Position numbers and translations under genes: made by a program. From Rhodospirillaceae bacterium (lineage in GTDB: Bacteria; Pseudomonadota; Alphaproteobacteria; Rhodospirillales; Rhodospirillaceae): a stretch of 64,000 nucleotides of DNA. Positions 1 to 8,524 of this stretch are shown one piece after another (positions within the stretch are counted from its first letter, which is position 1; each line of letters opens with the position of its first letter). Location: assembly GCA_029243545.1 (NCBI GenBank), contig JAQWRV010000019.1:1-64000 (forward strand), written 5' to 3'. A model generated the notes under the pieces. The model was not told the origin of the DNA. It was given only the letters and a program-made list of their open reading frames with translations, and searched no databases.

Positions 1-1
1 T

Positions 2-427
2 ATCCATCACGGTGCCATTGGCGCTGGCGCAAACATGGCACTACATCCCGATGTTCCCTGGAACCGCTTGCCGTACCTCCAGCCGCGTATGATGGACCAC
101 GGCGTTTCTGAAGAAGTGTTGTTCTCCTCTGGAATTCCCATAACCATAATTCGCAATGGCCAAATGTGGCCTAACGATACCAAACCCACTGGCAGCGCCG
201 TACTGACTGAAGACCGCCGCGTCATGACCCCAATCACTCGCCCTGACTTGGCACGCTTCACCATGGAATGCCTGGACAATCCGGAGTGCAGAAACAAGGT
301 GTACCACCACAAAGATGATCTACTGTCATGGCCACCACCATGCGACCCCCTCAATTCGCCATCATATCCTGGTGCCCGCCGCTGCGCTGAACAAACAAAT
401 ATTTCGGAGCAACGAAGCGCAGATTAG
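2..427 (+). CDS. NAD(P)-binding NmrA/SDR-like protein, C-terminal part
   Basis: The reading frame is open at the left window edge, so only the last ~140 residues are visible. The segment reads IHHGAIGAGANMALHP at the start and RPDLARFTMECLDNPEC further on, a pattern typical of the C-terminal half of atypical (extended/NmrA-like) SDRs that use NAD(P)H. The Rossmann nucleotide-binding end lies outside the window. The last ~25 residues (after WPPPCDP) look unlike the family and may be a frame-shifted tail, so the gene may itself be damaged near the edge of an island. The substrate cannot be inferred. Confidence 0.55.
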   Translation: MHHGAIGAGANMALHPDVPWNRLPYLQPRMMDHGVSEEVLFSSGIPITIIRNGQMWPNDTKPTGSAVLTEDRRVMTPITRPDLARFTMECLDNPECRNKVYHHKDDLLSWPPPCDPLNSPSYPGARRCAEQTNISEQRSAD

Positions 428-497
428 GCAAATTCAGCGGTCAGGAAGGTAAGCGCTAGAGAGGGTTAGGTTTTCGTAGAAACGGAGTCTTTATTTG

Positions 498-1520
498 ATG
501 AGGAAAGTTATCTATCCAAAGGCAGGGGGCGTGGACACTATACAGATTGTTGAAGAAGAAGATCCTGTGCCCGAGAATGGTGAGGTCTGTGTCAGGATTC
601 ACAGGGCGGGCGTAAACTTTGCAGAATTGATGATGAGGCAGGGACTCTATGGTTCGTGTCCTGACTTTCCTTTCACCCCTGGATATGAGGCAGCTGGAGA
701 AGTAATTGGAATTGGGGAGGGCGTGGTTTCTCTGAAGGAAGGAGATAGAGTTCTCGCAATGACTGGTTTTGGAGGTTATTCCGAGAAGGTTTGCCTAGAT
801 GCAGGAAGGGTAATTCCAATTCCAGAATCGGTCTCCTTTGATCAGGCGGCCGCGATTCCAGTTACCTATGGGACCGCTTTCCACATGCTGGTCCACCTTG
901 GTCGGATTTCAGAGGGAGACACTGTACTGATCCACCATGCTGCTGGAGGAGTGGGAACTGCAGTGGCACAGTTATGCAGTGCGTTTGGTGCTTCACTGGT
1001 TGTGGGGACAGCTTCCACGCCAAAGAGGGACTTCGTAGAGTCAATGGGAATGAGGTTCGTTGATAGAGAAAAAGAAGACTTCTTAGAAGTCTGCAAGGAG
1101 ATGACAGGTGGAAGTGGAGTACACCATGCCATTGACCCAGTCGGTGGTAAACACCTTCTGCGCTCATACAAATCTCTGAGGAATGGAGGGAAGCTATACT
1201 ACTTCGGAGCATCTGCCGCTGTGAAGGGGCAGAAGAGATCCCGACTGTCGGAACTAAGGATGTGGTTGGGGATGCCTCGCTTCGACCCTCTCGGATTGAT
1301 GAGTTCAAACAAGGCCGTTTTCGGAGTGCACATGGGGCTCCTAGAGGACGAGTCAGTTTTCAATGGGCATCTCGATGCACTTTCGCAGATGCTACAAAAA
1401 GGCACAATCGACCCAGTAATCGACTCAGTATGGCGATTCGAGAAAGTTGCAGATGCTCAGATACATATGCACGACAGAAAGAACCGCGGAAAGGTTCTGC
1501 TGGATTTCTCACCGGAGTGA
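498..1520 (+). CDS. Zinc-independent MDR quinone oxidoreductase (VAT1/QOR-like)
   Basis: Medium-chain dehydrogenase/reductase of about 340 residues. The N-terminal GroES-like domain contains AGVNFAELMMRQGLY and GYEAAGEVIGIGEGV. The Rossmann domain contains HHAAGGVGTAVAQL, the nucleotide-binding glycine motif. Structural zinc cysteines are absent, which fits the quinone oxidoreductase/VAT-1 branch that reduces quinones or enones with NADPH. The ATG at 498 is preferred over the TTG at 495 because a GGAG lies about ten bases upstream. Codon use is odd for the window: Arg is mostly AGG/AGA and Gly often GGA, unlike the housekeeping genes. The 3' end abuts a recombinase remnant, so the gene was probably brought in by transfer. 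Confidence 0.8.
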   Translation: MRKVIYPKAGGVDTIQIVEEEDPVPENGEVCVRIHRAGVNFAELMMRQGLYGSCPDFPFTPGYEAAGEVIGIGEGVVSLKEGDRVLAMTGFGGYSEKVCLDAGRVIPIPESVSFDQAAAIPVTYGTAFHMLVHLGRISEGDTVLIHHAAGGVGTAVAQLCSAFGASLVVGTASTPKRDFVESMGMRFVDREKEDFLEVCKEMTGGSGVHHAIDPVGGKHLLRSYKSLRNGGKLYYFGASAAVKGQKRSRLSELRMWLGMPRFDPLGLMSSNKAVFGVHMGLLEDESVFNGHLDALSQMLQKGTIDPVIDSVWRFEKVADAQIHMHDRKNRGKVLLDFSPE

Positions 1521-1731
1521 CTACGACCTTCGCCATGAAGCCATCAGCAGGTTCTTTGAAATGGGTCTGAGTGTTCCTGAGGTAGCTCTGATATCAGGTC
1601 ACAAGGATTATCGAATGTTGGCTCGATATACCCATTTAAAAGCTGAGGATGTGGGGAGGAAGTTGGAGAGGTTACAGGCAGCTTCACAGTCAACGGCGCT
1701 TGCAACACCGCAAAGCCGCTGCCTAATATGA
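1516..1731 (+). pseudogene. Tyrosine recombinase (phage-type integrase) 3' remnant
   Basis: About 70 residues of integrase C-terminus are readable: DLRHEAISRFFEMGLSVPEV, then GHKDYRMLARYTHLKAEDV. This includes the catalytic HxxR-region arginine (LRHEAISR), the GH of the H/W box and the nucleophilic Tyr in ARYTH. Everything upstream (core-binding domain, first catalytic Arg) is missing and replaced by the end of the oxidoreductase gene, whose stop codon at 1518-1520 overlaps the start of the homology. This is a fragment, not a working enzyme, and marks an old integration or recombination junction. Confidence 0.8.
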
Positions 1732-1822
1732 AAACCAAGATGGGCCAGACTCTCCGTTAGCTTAGCCATCCATCTGTTCCAAATACTTTGATGACGGACA
1801 ATAAGCAGGTTTTATATACTCA

Positions 1823-3043
1823 ATGCAGAGAAAAAAAATACTCCTACTTGGTGCCAGCCCGATTCAAATTCCACCAATCTTATATGCAAAAAATAACGGC
1901 TACCATGTTATAACATGCGACAATATCCCCACTAACCCAGGGCATAAATATGCTCATGAAACGTTTAATATCTCGACCACCGATAAAGAAGCTGTACTCA
2001 ATTTAGCGACAGAACAAAATATTGATGCGGTTGTTGCTTATGCCTCAGATCCTTCTGCTCCAACGGCTGCATATGTCGGAAACAAATTAGGACTAACCTC
2101 AAACCCTTATGAATCTGTATGTATTCTGGTAGATAAAACTCGCTATAGAGAATTCTTACGAAAACATGATTTTAATGTTCCTCAATTTATCTATGCCACA
2201 TGCCTTGAGAAAGCACTAATTCAAATTGATACGTTATCATTTCCGCTTATGGTAAAACCTGCTGATTCTTCTGGCAGTAAAGGTGTTAGGAAAATAAATT
2301 CTGTTACAGAACTACCAACAGCTTTTGCCTATGCACTTGAATTCTCAAGATCCAACCTTGTCATTATTGAGGAGTATATACAAAGAAAAGGATACCAAAT
2401 CGCAGGAGATGCATTTGTTGTTGATGGAAAAATAGCATTTCACTGCTTAGCAAATGAACATTTTAATGAAGCTTGCAATCTTCATGTTCCAATTGGCGAA
2501 AGCTTTCCTTCAATTATTGATCCATCCATACAAGATCGCATTATAAAAGAAATCAATCGATTGCTCAGTTTATTAAATATGAACTCAGGAGCGATTAATA
2601 TCGATGCTATCATTGACCAGCATGACACAATCTATCTAATGGAAATAGGCCCTCGTAATGGCGGCAACCTTATCCCTGAAGTCATCCGACACAGCACTAA
2701 TATTGATCTTATTGCATATACAATAAAATCAGCTTTGGGCGAAGATTGCTCTACATTAAAAACCATTACTTCAAAAGGCTATTTCGCATCATATATTATT
2801 CACAGTGAGCATGAAGGAATTTTCAATGAACTCTCAATAGATGAGTTTTTAAGGGATAAAATCATAAACATGGAACTCTATGTAAAAGAACAACAATCCG
2901 TCTATCCTTTTAATGGTTCACAGTTTGGCTTAGGTGCGATGACCCTCACATTCAACTCTATGCAGGAAATGTTAGAAACAATGCACAGACTTCCTAAGCT
3001 TGTGCGTGTTGCACTAGCGGAAACAACTTACACTTCTTTATAA
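1823..3043 (+). CDS. ATP-grasp ligase
   Basis: Protein of 406 residues with an ATP-grasp fold. The N-terminal pre-ATP-grasp Rossmann part starts KKILLLGASPIQIPPI. The ATP-binding region has FPLMVKPADSSGSKGVRKI (binding Lys and glycine-rich loop) and a hinge VIIEEYI. The metal-binding end has MEIGPRNGGN. Such enzymes join a carboxylate to an amine or thiol through an acyl-phosphate. The DNA is clearly AT-rich compared with the core genes, pointing to transfer. It lies among polysaccharide-type genes, so ligation of an amino acid to a sugar or another small-molecule condensation is an inference, not shown. The ATG at 1823 starts the conserved first strand. Confidence 0.8.
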   Translation: MQRKKILLLGASPIQIPPILYAKNNGYHVITCDNIPTNPGHKYAHETFNISTTDKEAVLNLATEQNIDAVVAYASDPSAPTAAYVGNKLGLTSNPYESVCILVDKTRYREFLRKHDFNVPQFIYATCLEKALIQIDTLSFPLMVKPADSSGSKGVRKINSVTELPTAFAYALEFSRSNLVIIEEYIQRKGYQIAGDAFVVDGKIAFHCLANEHFNEACNLHVPIGESFPSIIDPSIQDRIIKEINRLLSLLNMNSGAINIDAIIDQHDTIYLMEIGPRNGGNLIPEVIRHSTNIDLIAYTIKSALGEDCSTLKTITSKGYFASYIIHSEHEGIFNELSIDEFLRDKIINMELYVKEQQSVYPFNGSQFGLGAMTLTFNSMQEMLETMHRLPKLVRVALAETTYTSL

Positions 3044-3138
3044 CATATTTTATCCCCTCCCAGAGTGAATCATAACATGAATGGGCACGCTCAAATTTAA
3101 TACGAATCGTCACATATGAAGCCAGGAACACGTTAGGA

Positions 3139-4404
3139 ATGAGAGCCGCCGATATCCAAATAAACGGACAGTCACCTTTAGGCGTGGCTTTGATAATGCC
3201 CAAATTGGAGAAAGGCTTGGATCCTTATGGTTCTTCTCAAATGACATATGCAATGCACACACAGCATATTACCGAATGTGGGTATTGCCCCCGTTTGGTT
3301 GATCCAAGAGACCCGGCAGCGCTGAATGAAGTGCTGGTTTCAGAAAGCTTCCCTATACTGTTCACCAATAGAGGTCAGTCTAAAGACTGGACCACGCCCC
3401 CACCTGGGAGCAGGCATTACGATAAGGCCCGCGCAAAAATATTAATAAGTCTTCAAGGCAATCCACCCTTCATTCAAAGCTCGATGGATTTTCACGATAG
3501 TATTTTCGATCGAAAATTGTCGCTTTTTATTGACCATGATTCGATTGATTATGCTCGAATGTGCAATAAATCGAACTCTGTAATTCGCCCCCTTAAACCG
3601 GCGTATCTCAGGGTAGGCTTGGAAGACGAGGCTTCTTGGCAGAATGTTACAGACAGGCAGATACCAATCCTATTCGTCGGTACATATTACGACCCTAACC
3701 AATACCGTGATGGGTGGCGGCGTGCGTTTAAGAATTTCCCTCAAATGATTAGTTGCATAGAGAATGCGGCTGAATTGTTGCTGTCAGATTTAAGTATGTC
3801 AGTATTAGACGCTTTATTTTCAACAACCAATCAGCTTCAGGGTGAATTTCGCCTCCTAAATAAAGTAGGGCGAATCCCCTTCGACGGTAAAGCAGGGCAG
3901 CTCGCTTTGGAACTATTGTGTCGTTTTGCGAACAACGTTATTCGTCAGAGAATGCTCGAAGTCATTGCTCGTTACCCGGCAACTATAATAACCACAGGTG
4001 GGCCGCGATTGGAACGGGTTCACCCAAACTGTTCCATACAACAACCCATGGAATTTAGAGGTTTGCTTGACTTAATGAAACAGGTGCGTTGCATCGTTTC
4101 TTCAAATCCCAACCATATGACGGGCGCCATAACCGAACGTGTGTCCAATGGGATGCGTCGAGGTGCCGTTATTCTGAACACACCGAATAATGCGCTTTTA
4201 CCCTACGTGGGTAGAGCTATCGGCAATATAGGCCCGCAGTTGGAGAAGCTTGATGAGTGGTTAGATGCCGCGGTTTCGGGGGACAAAAAGCTTGACGTGA
4301 TGGGCCAGAATGCAATCGAAATAGCTCGAACGGAGTTTGACCGCACCATAGTTTACAAAGAAATTCTGGATGCCGCCTGCGATCCGAAGACATGGACTGC
4401 CTAG
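3139..4404 (+). CDS. Putative glycosyltransferase-like protein
   Basis: Protein of 421 residues without a signal peptide or membrane segments. I do not recognise it with certainty. The C-terminal third (LLDLMKQVRCIVSSNPNHM, then ERVSNGMRRGAVILNT) resembles the nucleotide-sugar-binding end of GT-B glycosyltransferases or CgeB-like proteins, in which a loss-of-prestige loop ends in an E-x3-G-x2-R/A-x-G-A pattern. It follows the ATP-grasp gene by 95 bases on the same strand. Base composition is closer to the core genome than that of its left neighbour. It could be a surface-glycan biosynthesis enzyme acting in the cytoplasm. Confidence 0.45.
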   Translation: MRAADIQINGQSPLGVALIMPKLEKGLDPYGSSQMTYAMHTQHITECGYCPRLVDPRDPAALNEVLVSESFPILFTNRGQSKDWTTPPPGSRHYDKARAKILISLQGNPPFIQSSMDFHDSIFDRKLSLFIDHDSIDYARMCNKSNSVIRPLKPAYLRVGLEDEASWQNVTDRQIPILFVGTYYDPNQYRDGWRRAFKNFPQMISCIENAAELLLSDLSMSVLDALFSTTNQLQGEFRLLNKVGRIPFDGKAGQLALELLCRFANNVIRQRMLEVIARYPATIITTGGPRLERVHPNCSIQQPMEFRGLLDLMKQVRCIVSSNPNHMTGAITERVSNGMRRGAVILNTPNNALLPYVGRAIGNIGPQLEKLDEWLDAAVSGDKKLDVMGQNAIEIARTEFDRTIVYKEILDAACDPKTWTA

Positions 4405-4549
4405 AGCGGACAGCTTGCTGATAGCGTTTCGTCCCCGTCGGCGAATAAGCTTAAGCCTGTCTGTCTATTGGGCAGCGTAGAGGCTAGTCGCGCCCTCACT
4501 CTCTCTTCGAAAACTCAGTTTCGGCGGTTGCACGCACTACATCTTTTAA

Positions 4550-4860
4550 TCAGCGATTCATGCTTTTTCCGGATTTGGCCCGAGCCTTTTCGGCAAGTTC
4601 CTTGATCTCCAACTCAACGCCTTCGATGTTCTCGAAGTAGCGTATTCGATGAGTGCGCCCCTAGGGCCCGGTATTTCGAAATCGAAATCAGCCGCAGGCT
4701 CGCCTTCTACAACAGTGAAATCAAAGACATCGTATCGCGGGGGGAGAAGAAAATTCTTAATCGCTCGATATTGGTTGGGGAATGCAAACGGAAGAGATGT
4801 GTGCGTTTGCATCCAGTCAAATTGACCATCTGCAAAAAATCTCTGCCTATGTTTTCCCAA
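4550..4860 (-). pseudogene. Frame-shifted hypothetical gene
   Basis: A minus-strand open frame runs from 4860 to 4558 (start GKHRQRFFADGQFDWMQT). After the segment DFDFEIPGPRG the other frame reads more like a real protein end: RYFENIEGVELEIKELAEKA followed by RAKSGKSMNR and a TGA at 4550-4552. The change of frame falls near 4660-4670. The simplest view is one coding region with a frameshift near its 3' end, either a real mutation or a sequence error. It sits downstream of the DegT aminotransferase on the same strand and may have been the last gene of that operon. Function unknown. Confidence 0.4.
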
Positions 4861-4915
4861 TTCATTTTTACCTTATTTCACAAGAAAGATTCATATTTTA
4901 CCTATCAAATGTTTA

Positions 4916-6031
4916 TTATGCTTCGATGGTAATATTTATTAGGGTGGAAACGACCCGATCAATATCAGTCAGTGGTAAATCAACCCAAAATGGCAGACCA
5001 AGAAAACTTTTTGCCAAGTCATTGGTTACCGATAAATCAGTCCGCTCCAGCTTTTTGAATTCTGGGTGCCGATGAAGACCTTGACCCCACCACATACGGG
5101 TTTCAATACTTTCAGCCTGAAACTTATCGATAAGCTGACAGGCATTCGGTTTTTTAAGCCATACGTTAAGAAACGTACCAATCCAATCCTCACCAAAGCC
5201 TTTCTGTAGATAGGCACCTTCGAAATTGGAGAGCCCAAGACGATAGCGTTCTGCTCGTTCATTGAATTGCTGACGTTTATGTTGTAGGAACTCTAGATCG
5301 GCCAATGCGACAGCTGCCGAGTATTCACTCATCTTCGCATTAATACCCCAGTGCTCAGAAACTCTATTCGAGCTGAAGCCAAAATTGGTCGCCCGACGCA
5401 TCTGATCCGCTAGATCTATATCAGTTGTTATAAGCAAAGCGCCCTCGCCAGCACTGAAGAGCTTTGTCGCATGCAAGCTAATCATGCCCGGCGGGGATGA
5501 TGGATGAAATGTGTCGAAGCCGGCTGCACAATCAAAGACTACTTTGACGCCGGTCTCATGCTCAAAATATTCCCATTCCTCGATGGAAATGGGTTGTCCG
5601 AATAAGTTGACCGGCATAACTGCTCGAACGGGGCCTGGACATTCCTTGAGAGCCGCAATTGCCTCTTTAATTGTTAGTGTGCCTGTTTCAGGGGATACAT
5701 CGCAAAGAAAGGGCTTTAGGCCACTTAAATTCACAGCATGTGCACAACCAACAAATGTCCAAGAGGGGAGCAAACAATAGCCCGGTTGAGCCGCCTTGCA
5801 CCTTAGCGCTATTGCAAGGGCAAGCGTGCCATTGCAGACCGTGACAATATTATCGCGAGGCAGGCCGAAACGCTCTCCAACCTTTGTTTCAAGATCTTTG
5901 AGAAGAGGGCCGTGATTAGTATACCAACGGTTCTCGTCAATCCTGTCAATGTAAGGGCGAATTTGGTCAGCTTTGGGCAGCGCCGGGCGCATAAGCGCAA
6001 TCGCGTCGATATGGCGAAAAGCCATGTGCAT
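4916..6031 (-). CDS. DegT/DnrJ/EryC1/StrS-family sugar aminotransferase
   Basis: PLP-dependent aminotransferase of 371 residues, the usual length. Visible motifs are VTVCNGTLALAIAL (cofactor phosphate region), LLPSWTFVGCAHAV, VVFDCAAGFDTFH (Asp contacting the PLP nitrogen) and SLHATKLFSAGEGALLIT, where Lys is the internal aldimine residue. Family members transaminate keto-sugars on a nucleotide carrier to make amino sugars for surface polysaccharides. It starts 12 bases after the acyltransferase gene stops, and the two together fit synthesis of an N-acylated amino sugar. The start at 6031 has AGGA just upstream; a second ATG follows two codons later. It is the last intact gene of the minus-strand operon. 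Confidence 0.88.
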   Translation of the reverse strand: MHMAFRHIDAIALMRPALPKADQIRPYIDRIDENRWYTNHGPLLKDLETKVGERFGLPRDNIVTVCNGTLALAIALRCKAAQPGYCLLPSWTFVGCAHAVNLSGLKPFLCDVSPETGTLTIKEAIAALKECPGPVRAVMPVNLFGQPISIEEWEYFEHETGVKVVFDCAAGFDTFHPSSPPGMISLHATKLFSAGEGALLITTDIDLADQMRRATNFGFSSNRVSEHWGINAKMSEYSAAVALADLEFLQHKRQQFNERAERYRLGLSNFEGAYLQKGFGEDWIGTFLNVWLKKPNACQLIDKFQAESIETRMWWGQGLHRHPEFKKLERTDLSVTNDLAKSFLGLPFWVDLPLTDIDRVVSTLINITIEA

Positions 6032-6043
6032 GTATATCCTGTC

Positions 6044-6730
6044 TTATGCCATAGAACGGCTACTTAAGTATCGATTCAGTACTTTTTCTTTCAACGGTTT
6101 GACCTGGCTTCCCTCAACCCGAACCATTGAAAAGTCCGGAATATCGTTATTCAACACCGCTCCATGTCCAACCCAACAAAAATTACCAATTTTTATTTGA
6201 TCTCGCATACAGACATTACCGCCCAAAAAACAATTCGTTCCTACTTCACAAAATCCTGCCAGCACAACATGCGACGTAATGAAACTATAATCTCCAATTA
6301 TTGTATGATGTGCTATATGATTACCGCTCCATAAAATAACACCATTGCCTATCGTTACAGATGGCTGCACGGTATTATGCTCAAAAATAAAGCAGTTATC
6401 TCCCATTTTGACATTATGCCATACAAAAGCATGGGAGCTAATATAGTTGGCAAGCGTATAATTCTTTTGCTTTGCTTCTAAATATTTCTTTTCACGTAAT
6501 CGATTGAGGTCACCATAAACAATTGCAATATGCATATGGTATTCATCGGGCGGATAATGTGTTTCCACTTTTTCAAACGGTACAACGGGAAGCCCACAAA
6601 ACGTCTCTTCAGTCATATATTGTTTATCGACCGTGAACGCCACAACTTCATAATCAGAATCATGAGTAAAATAGTCCCATACCATCTCACCATAGATTCT
6701 AGTGCCAAAGATAACTAATTTCTTTGCCAT
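6044..6730 (-). CDS. NeuD/PglD-like sugar O-/N-acyltransferase (left-handed beta-helix)
   Basis: Protein of 228 residues. The N-terminal third is a small Rossmann-like domain (KKLVIFGTRIYGEMVWDYF) typical of NeuD/PglD-type acyltransferases. From about residue 100 the hexapeptide-repeat beta-helix follows (MGDNCFIFEHNTVQPSVTIG, NGVILWSGNHIAHHTIIG), with His residues in the usual acetyl-CoA active-site zone. Family members acetylate nucleotide amino sugars. Its start overlaps the previous gene by 16 bases, so translation is probably coupled. Partner with the DegT aminotransferase is likely. The DNA is AT-rich. Which sugar and which acyl donor are unknown. Confidence 0.82.
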   Translation of the reverse strand: MAKKLVIFGTRIYGEMVWDYFTHDSDYEVVAFTVDKQYMTEETFCGLPVVPFEKVETHYPPDEYHMHIAIVYGDLNRLREKKYLEAKQKNYTLANYISSHAFVWHNVKMGDNCFIFEHNTVQPSVTIGNGVILWSGNHIAHHTIIGDYSFITSHVVLAGFCEVGTNCFLGGNVCMRDQIKIGNFCWVGHGAVLNNDIPDFSMVRVEGSQVKPLKEKVLNRYLSSRSMA

Positions 6731-7662
6731 GATTCTCCTCTACGATATTCGGCAAATCCTAGGCCACTCTTTCCAAATCCGTTACCATTGTAAAACATCA
6801 AAAGCTTATGCCCGAGTTCAATCACGAAAGGATAGCATTGCATCAATGAATCCCACCCTTCTTGTGAGCGCGCGATACCCGATTCACTATCTTTGCGAAC
6901 CCAGTTCTTAGCATCATTTGATTCTGCATATCCTATTTGATAACTCCCCTCGCCGTCTCGGTAATCATGACTGCTTCTAAAATTATACCACATACGATAT
7001 AATTCTTTGTCTTTGATCACAGTTGGACGGGCAAAGGCTTCATACTCCGACAATTGTGTCATGCACTCATGACCATCACGGACCCAATCAATACCATTAT
7101 CAGAATGCGCATAGCGAATGGTATAGACTGGTTCTGTTTTCTTATTCACTGTTATCCATTGCGTACCTGACGTGTACCAGCAATGCCATAAGTCTCCTTC
7201 CTTCATCACACATGGTGATGCTGCCATGTGCAGTTCATTTTTATGCCTGTCAATAATCGGCCCTTCAAACATACGCTCAAAATGATTGCCACCATCATGG
7301 CTTACAGCCAACCCAATTGCATTACGATACGCAACGGTTACGCCTCGGTTCCAGCCAATGTAATACAAATAGACTGTCTGATCATCCAACCTTACGACAC
7401 TACACGGCATGACGCCGTCATCATCAAACGCTCCTAAAGAGCCCAATTCCAATAACGGTTTTTTTTCAATATGTTTAATACTAAGAGGATTGTCTTTTTC
7501 TACATCTAAATAATAAGGGTAACTTTGGTTCTGTTCATTACGAGACGAGAAAAAAATACGTATCGAATTATCTCGTAACAAGATAGTAGGGCCAAGCACA
7601 TGACTTACCATCTGATCCGTCAGATTTTCAATACTCAAAATTTTTCCTTTTTTGTCCCACAC
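6715..7662 (-). CDS. Five-bladed beta-propeller glycosidase-like protein
   Basis: Protein of 315 residues with repeated Asp/Trp-rich propeller blades as in the GH43/GH32/GH130-like superfamily: LGPTILLRDNSIRIFFSSR, GVMPCSVVRLDDQTVYLYYI, GLAVSHDGGNHFER, AASPCVMKEGDLWHCWYTSG and IRYAHSDNGIDWV. Proteins of this kind recur in O-antigen and capsule loci, where their activity is mostly uncharacterised. No signal peptide is visible, which suggests a cytoplasmic protein. The start is a GTG at 7660-7662 preceded by GAGGAG about 12 bases upstream. It lies in the middle of the minus-strand operon, six bases after the dioxygenase gene ends. Confidence 0.75.
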   Translation of the reverse strand: MWDKKGKILSIENLTDQMVSHVLGPTILLRDNSIRIFFSSRNEQNQSYPYYLDVEKDNPLSIKHIEKKPLLELGSLGAFDDDGVMPCSVVRLDDQTVYLYYIGWNRGVTVAYRNAIGLAVSHDGGNHFERMFEGPIIDRHKNELHMAASPCVMKEGDLWHCWYTSGTQWITVNKKTEPVYTIRYAHSDNGIDWVRDGHECMTQLSEYEAFARPTVIKDKELYRMWYNFRSSHDYRDGEGSYQIGYAESNDAKNWVRKDSESGIARSQEGWDSLMQCYPFVIELGHKLLMFYNGNGFGKSGLGFAEYRRGESWQRN

Positions 7663-7668
7663 CTTATT

Positions 7669-8505
7669 TTATATCTCCTCAGCTAAACATTCATATCCAA
7701 ATTTAGCATCATGATGAGATTCAAAATTATCTCTGGCAGGAATTGAACAAAAACCTATTATTGATTTTTCTTCATCTGTAAGCTGTTGATAGATATGGTT
7801 CGGTAATGTGTCGTAATGACGAAGCGGTTGCTTCAGATGCCATGAAGTAAAAGTACAAAGCAATGAAAGGCGGCTATTCCTCTGAGGATTATCCTCAGTT
7901 CCATGCCATAACCTTGTATCCCATACCACAACGTCACCAGCCTTCGCTTCAATGGCAACCACCCTATCCGATGCGCTCCTATCAGCAAAAGTATCCGAAC
8001 GGTGTGTTTTTGGCACTACAAGCACGCAACCATTGTTACGATCATGATTTTCTAAGATAAATGATGAACTAATGCCTGTTGGATAGCGACTACTTGATGG
8101 CAAAACAGAATCGATATGCAATGGCAATCCCTTTGCAACGTCATCAAGCGCACGTATGCCGCGGAAAATATAGTTAGCCTTCTCTTTTGGCATGTTACGA
8201 TAAAAGGGGTCATTTAGTAACGCAATAAGCAGAGAGCGTAATATTGGTTCACCAAACACCACCTTGATAAACATCACCTCTTCATTTTGTAGATCAGTGA
8301 GATACCCGCCCCCTTCTTCAGACGTCTTATAGGTTGCGTACTGTTTCCTAGTAGAAATGATATGCCTCAGTTTACATAACAATTCTTCAACTATGTTTGA
8401 ACCAACAGCTTTTTTTATAATAGTATAACCATCTTCTAATATTGCATGTTTATAACAATCAGCAGATTGTTCTGATACAGCACTCGGTGATAAATCATCA
8501 TGCAT
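7669..8505 (-). CDS. Phytanoyl-CoA dioxygenase (PhyH) family enzyme 1
   Basis: 2-oxoglutarate/Fe(II)-dependent oxygenase of the PhyH family. Iron ligands are visible in LPLHIDSVLP (HxD) and DTRLWHGTEDNP (distal His), and the 2-oxoglutarate Arg in NSRLSLL. The start at 8505 (MHDDLSP) is chosen because the longer frame would overlap the preceding gene, and AGAAG lies upstream; it begins 19 bases after that gene stops. It shares a C-terminal pattern (IYQQLTDEEKSIIGF) with enzyme 2, so the two are tandem duplicates. The substrate is unknown; hydroxylation of a sugar, lipid or small acid made by this cluster is an inference. Confidence 0.85.
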   Translation of the reverse strand: MHDDLSPSAVSEQSADCYKHAILEDGYTIIKKAVGSNIVEELLCKLRHIISTRKQYATYKTSEEGGGYLTDLQNEEVMFIKVVFGEPILRSLLIALLNDPFYRNMPKEKANYIFRGIRALDDVAKGLPLHIDSVLPSSSRYPTGISSSFILENHDRNNGCVLVVPKTHRSDTFADRSASDRVVAIEAKAGDVVVWDTRLWHGTEDNPQRNSRLSLLCTFTSWHLKQPLRHYDTLPNHIYQQLTDEEKSIIGFCSIPARDNFESHHDAKFGYECLAEEI

Positions 8506-8524
8506 TAGCAAACTTCTTTTGTTT

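Noticed and set aside
862-1308. Long minus-strand open frame opposite the quinone oxidoreductase
   Set aside because: It is a shadow of the plus-strand gene with no ribosome-binding site and no family resemblance.
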